Assembly: GCA_013042495.1 (NCBI GenBank)
Contig: JABDQB010000258.1
Location: 1 to 8,145 of the forward strand
Source of the DNA: Gemmatimonadota bacterium
GTDB lineage: Bacteria > Gemmatimonadota > Gemmatimonadetes > Palauibacterales > Palauibacteraceae
Direction of reading: 5' to 3'
DNA length: 8,145 bases
Shown: positions 6,340 to 8,145 of the stretch, piece after piece
How positions within the stretch are numbered: position 1 is the first letter of the stretch
How the letters are laid out: every line of letters begins with the position of its first letter
Program-made: the position numbers and the translations under genes
Notes under the pieces: model-generated
What the model saw: only the letters and a program-made list of their open reading frames with translations
Database searches by the model: none
Told to the model about the DNA's origin: nothing

Positions 6340-7464
6340 GTGATACCGAGAGACCTGGCCATTTTCGTCGCGGCGGCGGCGCTCGGTTGGGCGTGCACGC
6401 CCGATGCCGATACGGGGTTAGACACCACTTCGGAGACCGATACCGTTGCCGACGTGGAGGCCGCGAGTCCGCTGATGGAGCGCGCGCGAGTGCTCTTCGA
6501 GACGGTGCCGGCGGTGCCGCCCGAGCTCGAGGGCAACCCGATGACGGCCGTGAAGGTGGAACTCGGCAAGAAGCTGTACTTCGAGCCGCGCCTGTCCCAA
6601 AGCTGGCTGATCAGCTGCAACACCTGCCACAACCTGGGCCTCGGCGGTGTGGATCTGATGGAAACGTCGATCGGCCACGGGTGGCAGGCGGGTCCGCGCA
6701 ACGCACCCACGGTGCTCAACTCCGTGTACAACCTGGCCCAGTTCTGGGACGGCCGAGCCGCCGACCTTATGGAGCAGGCGCAGGGCCCGGTACAGGCGGC
6801 GGTGGAGATGAGCAGCACGCCCGAGCGGACCGTGGCAACCTTGAAGTCGATTCCTGATTACGTGGTGATGTTCGGTGAGGCGTTCCCGGGCGAAGCGGAT
6901 CCCGTGACGTTCGCGAACATGGCGCGCGCCATCGAGGCGTTCGAGGCAACCCTCATCACGCCGAATTCTCCCTTCGACCGGTACCTGGACGGTGATGATG
7001 CGGCGCTGACGGAGGACGAGAACGCGGGACTGGCCCTGTTCATGGACTCGGGGTGTACGGCCTGTCACGGCGGCATCCTGCTCGGCGGATCGAGCTACCA
7101 GCGTTTCGGCGCGGTTCGAAACCCGGGAGCGGAGCTTCTGCCTCCCGAGGACCGGGGCCGATTCAACGTGACCGGCAATCCGAACGACGAGTTCGCGTTC
7201 AAGGTGCCGGTCCTGCGCAACGTCGAGCTCACCGCCCCCTACTTCCACACCGGCAAGGTTTGGGAATTGGGCGAGTCCGTCGCCGTCATGGGAGAGGCCC
7301 AGCTCGGAAAGGACTTCACCGTGGAGGAAGTCGGGAAGATCACGAGTTTCCTGGCATCCCTTACGGGCGATCAGCCCGAGGTGGACTACCCCGTGCTTCC
7401 GGTTCATACGGCCGACACGCCGCAGCCCGATCCGTGGGTCGGACTCGGAGCGGGCACTCACTGA
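6340..7464 (+). CDS. Di-heme cytochrome c peroxidase / MauG-family protein
   Basis: This 374-residue protein has two c-type heme sites, CNTCH (93-97) and CTACH (239-243), in the order and spacing of bacterial di-heme peroxidases. Other family landmarks are LGKKLYFEPRLS (75-86), NAPTVLN (121-127), FWDGRAADLMEQAQGP (135-150), ARAIEAFEATL (195-205), FKVPVLRNVELTAPYFHTG (287-305) and VMG (316-318), whose Met is a candidate heme ligand. Canonical members reduce hydrogen peroxide with electrons from small cytochromes, and MauG-type members oxidise protein side chains. Sequence alone does not separate them. The N-terminus from the GTG at 6340 is a short hydrophobic export signal ending at Cys19. LGWAC is a poor lipobox because Gly rather than Leu is at -3, so lipoprotein status is uncertain. 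Residues 21-45 form an acidic, Thr-rich linker. The location is periplasmic. The BtuF-like gene starts 62 bases downstream on the same strand. Confidence 0.94.
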   Translation: MIPRDLAIFVAAAALGWACTPDADTGLDTTSETDTVADVEAASPLMERARVLFETVPAVPPELEGNPMTAVKVELGKKLYFEPRLSQSWLISCNTCHNLGLGGVDLMETSIGHGWQAGPRNAPTVLNSVYNLAQFWDGRAADLMEQAQGPVQAAVEMSSTPERTVATLKSIPDYVVMFGEAFPGEADPVTFANMARAIEAFEATLITPNSPFDRYLDGDDAALTEDENAGLALFMDSGCTACHGGILLGGSSYQRFGAVRNPGAELLPPEDRGRFNVTGNPNDEFAFKVPVLRNVELTAPYFHTGKVWELGESVAVMGEAQLGKDFTVEEVGKITSFLASLTGDQPEVDYPVLPVHTADTPQPDPWVGLGAGTH

Positions 7465-7494
7465 CCCGTTGCAGCCGGTGCCTGCCGGGTGCTG

Positions 7495-7512
7495 GCCCGC
7501 TTCACAGCGGGC
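7495..7512 (+). repeat. Hairpin between the peroxidase and the BtuF-like gene
   Basis: GCCCGCT (7495-7501) and AGCGGGC (7506-7512) are a perfect 7-bp inverted repeat around a 4-base loop (TCAC), 30 bases after the peroxidase stop. No T-run follows, so it does not look like an intrinsic terminator. It might attenuate transcription, stabilise an mRNA end or influence translation of the next gene. Its right arm shares bases with the G-tract motif at 7509-7525. Confidence 0.55.
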
Positions 7513-7525
7513 GGGTAGGGTAGGG
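7509..7525 (+). promoter_or_regulatory. Four-tract G-quadruplex motif covering the ribosome-binding site of the BtuF-like gene
   Basis: The sequence GGGCGGGTAGGGTAGGG has four runs of three G with loops of 1, 2 and 2 bases, on the sense strand, ending one base before the ATG at 7527. The TAGGG repeats also provide the only Shine-Dalgarno-like sequence for that gene. The pattern is seen directly. Folding and any regulatory role are inference. Confidence 0.5.
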
Positions 7526-7526
7526 C

Positions 7527-8145
7527 ATGCGGATCGTGTCCCTGTGTCCCAGCCTTACGGAGCTCGTGTTCGACCTCGGCCTCGGCGAGTCGCTGGTGGG
7601 CGTGACGAAGTTCTGCGTCCACCCGGCCGACGGAGTGACAGGAATCGAGAAAGTCGGCGGCACGAAGACGCCGAAGATCGATCGAATCGCCGAGTTGAAG
7701 CCGGATATCGTTCTCCTGAACGAGGAGGAAAACCGGTTGGAGGATGCCGATGCCCTCCAGTCCGCCGGGCTCCGGTGCCACGTCAGCTTTCCGAAGACGG
7801 CGATCGAAACGGCGGCGATGGTTCGTTCAATTGGGGACGCGGTGGAGAGTCCGGATGAGGGCGAGCGAATCGCGCGGGCGATCGAGGAGGCGGCGCGGCG
7901 GGCTCGTGTCGCGAGCGAGGGCCTGCCGCTGGTCCGCTACGCGTACCTGATCTGGCGCGAGCCGTTGATGAGCGTGAGCGGCGACACCTTCATCAGCGAT
8001 CTCCTGCGACTGGCGGGAGCAGAAAACGCGTTCGCCGATCGGCCGAAGCGCTACCCCGTGGTGGAGGCCGGGGAGCTGGCCGCCGCGGGACTGGATGCGG
8101 TGCTTCTTTCGACTGAACCGTTTCCGTTTCAGGAGAAGCACATCG
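7527..8145 (+). CDS. BtuF-fold cobalamin/metal-chelate-binding protein without signal peptide, 3' end outside window
   Basis: 206 codons are visible and the frame is open at the right edge. The sequence matches the helical-backbone metal receptor fold of periplasmic binding proteins for vitamin B12 and siderophores (BtuF/FhuD type): MRIVSLCPSLTELVFDLGLG (1-20), VGVTKFCVHP (24-33), VGGTKTPKIDRIAELKPDIV (43-62), NEEENR (65-70), and the second lobe from about 135 with GDTFISDLLRLAGAENAF (152-169). The fold normally follows a signal peptide, but here it begins at the initiator Met, so the protein is probably cytoplasmic and not a classical ABC-transporter receptor. I recall a leaderless subgroup with the same FCVHP and EEN motifs, of unproven role. 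The ATG is preceded by TAGGGTAGGGC. No transporter permease or ATPase gene is visible, and whether one follows is unknown. It may be cotranscribed with the peroxidase. Confidence 0.87.
   Translation, partial: MRIVSLCPSLTELVFDLGLGESLVGVTKFCVHPADGVTGIEKVGGTKTPKIDRIAELKPDIVLLNEEENRLEDADALQSAGLRCHVSFPKTAIETAAMVRSIGDAVESPDEGERIARAIEEAARRARVASEGLPLVRYAYLIWREPLMSVSGDTFISDLLRLAGAENAFADRPKRYPVVEAGELAAAGLDAVLLSTEPFPFQEKHI

Noticed and set aside
5057..6343. 428-codon plus-strand open frame opposite the zinc-ribbon protein, running into the intergenic region
   Set aside because: It shows no domain or motif and no plausible ribosome-binding site at its start. The minus-strand frame has an ordered protein with paired CxxC motifs and fits the operon overlap.
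7495..7512. Hairpin after the peroxidase as an intrinsic terminator
   Set aside because: No T-rich tract follows the stem. The downstream sequence is G-rich and contains the next gene's ribosome-binding site.

Overview
The window is GC-rich, densely coding bacterial DNA with little intergenic space. GTG starts are frequent: four of the eight genes begin with GTG in my reading. Three features resemble what I remember from Gemmatimonadota genomes: a Tat-exported Gfo/Idh/MocA oxidoreductase of the 'GHQNRQ' type next to a DoxX protein, a CxxC...CxxC protein beginning 'CIFCNQSLGTNEVVE', and a leaderless cobalamin-binding-like protein. That assignment rests on memory of protein families, not on a search, so it is moderate at best. 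I see no mobile element, CRISPR array, tRNA or rRNA.

Layout. Positions 1-6040 hold six genes on the minus strand, read from right to left: an unrecognised zinc-ribbon membrane protein (6040-4883), a GT87-type polytopic membrane glycosyltransferase (4886-3672), a GNAT acetyltransferase (3675-3190), an ApbE-type FAD:protein FMN transferase (3193-2135), a DoxX-family membrane protein (2138-1635), and a Gfo/Idh/MocA oxidoreductase with a twin-arginine motif (1603 to beyond the left edge). The first four junctions are each a four-base GTGA or ATGA stop/start overlap, and the fifth is a 31-base gap with a strong ribosome-binding site. This is a tight, probably translationally coupled operon. A 299-base divergent intergenic region (6041-6339) separates it from two plus-strand genes: a di-heme cytochrome c peroxidase/MauG-family protein (6340-7464), and a cobalamin/metal-chelate-binding protein of the BtuF fold without a signal peptide (7527 to beyond the right edge).

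How the genes may work together. The minus operon combines envelope functions (GT87 enzyme, DoxX, zinc-ribbon membrane protein) with redox functions (NAD(P)-dependent oxidoreductase, flavin transfer). No published pathway that I know unites them, and no obvious FMN-acceptor protein lies in the window, so a shared pathway is inference only. The plus-strand peroxidase probably acts in the periplasm on hydrogen peroxide or a related oxidant.

The items most worth a second look are the zinc-ribbon membrane protein that heads the operon, the run of four stop/start overlaps, a four-tract G-quadruplex motif that overlaps a hairpin and the ribosome-binding site just before the BtuF-like start, and unusual residues in the ApbE and oxidoreductase motifs.
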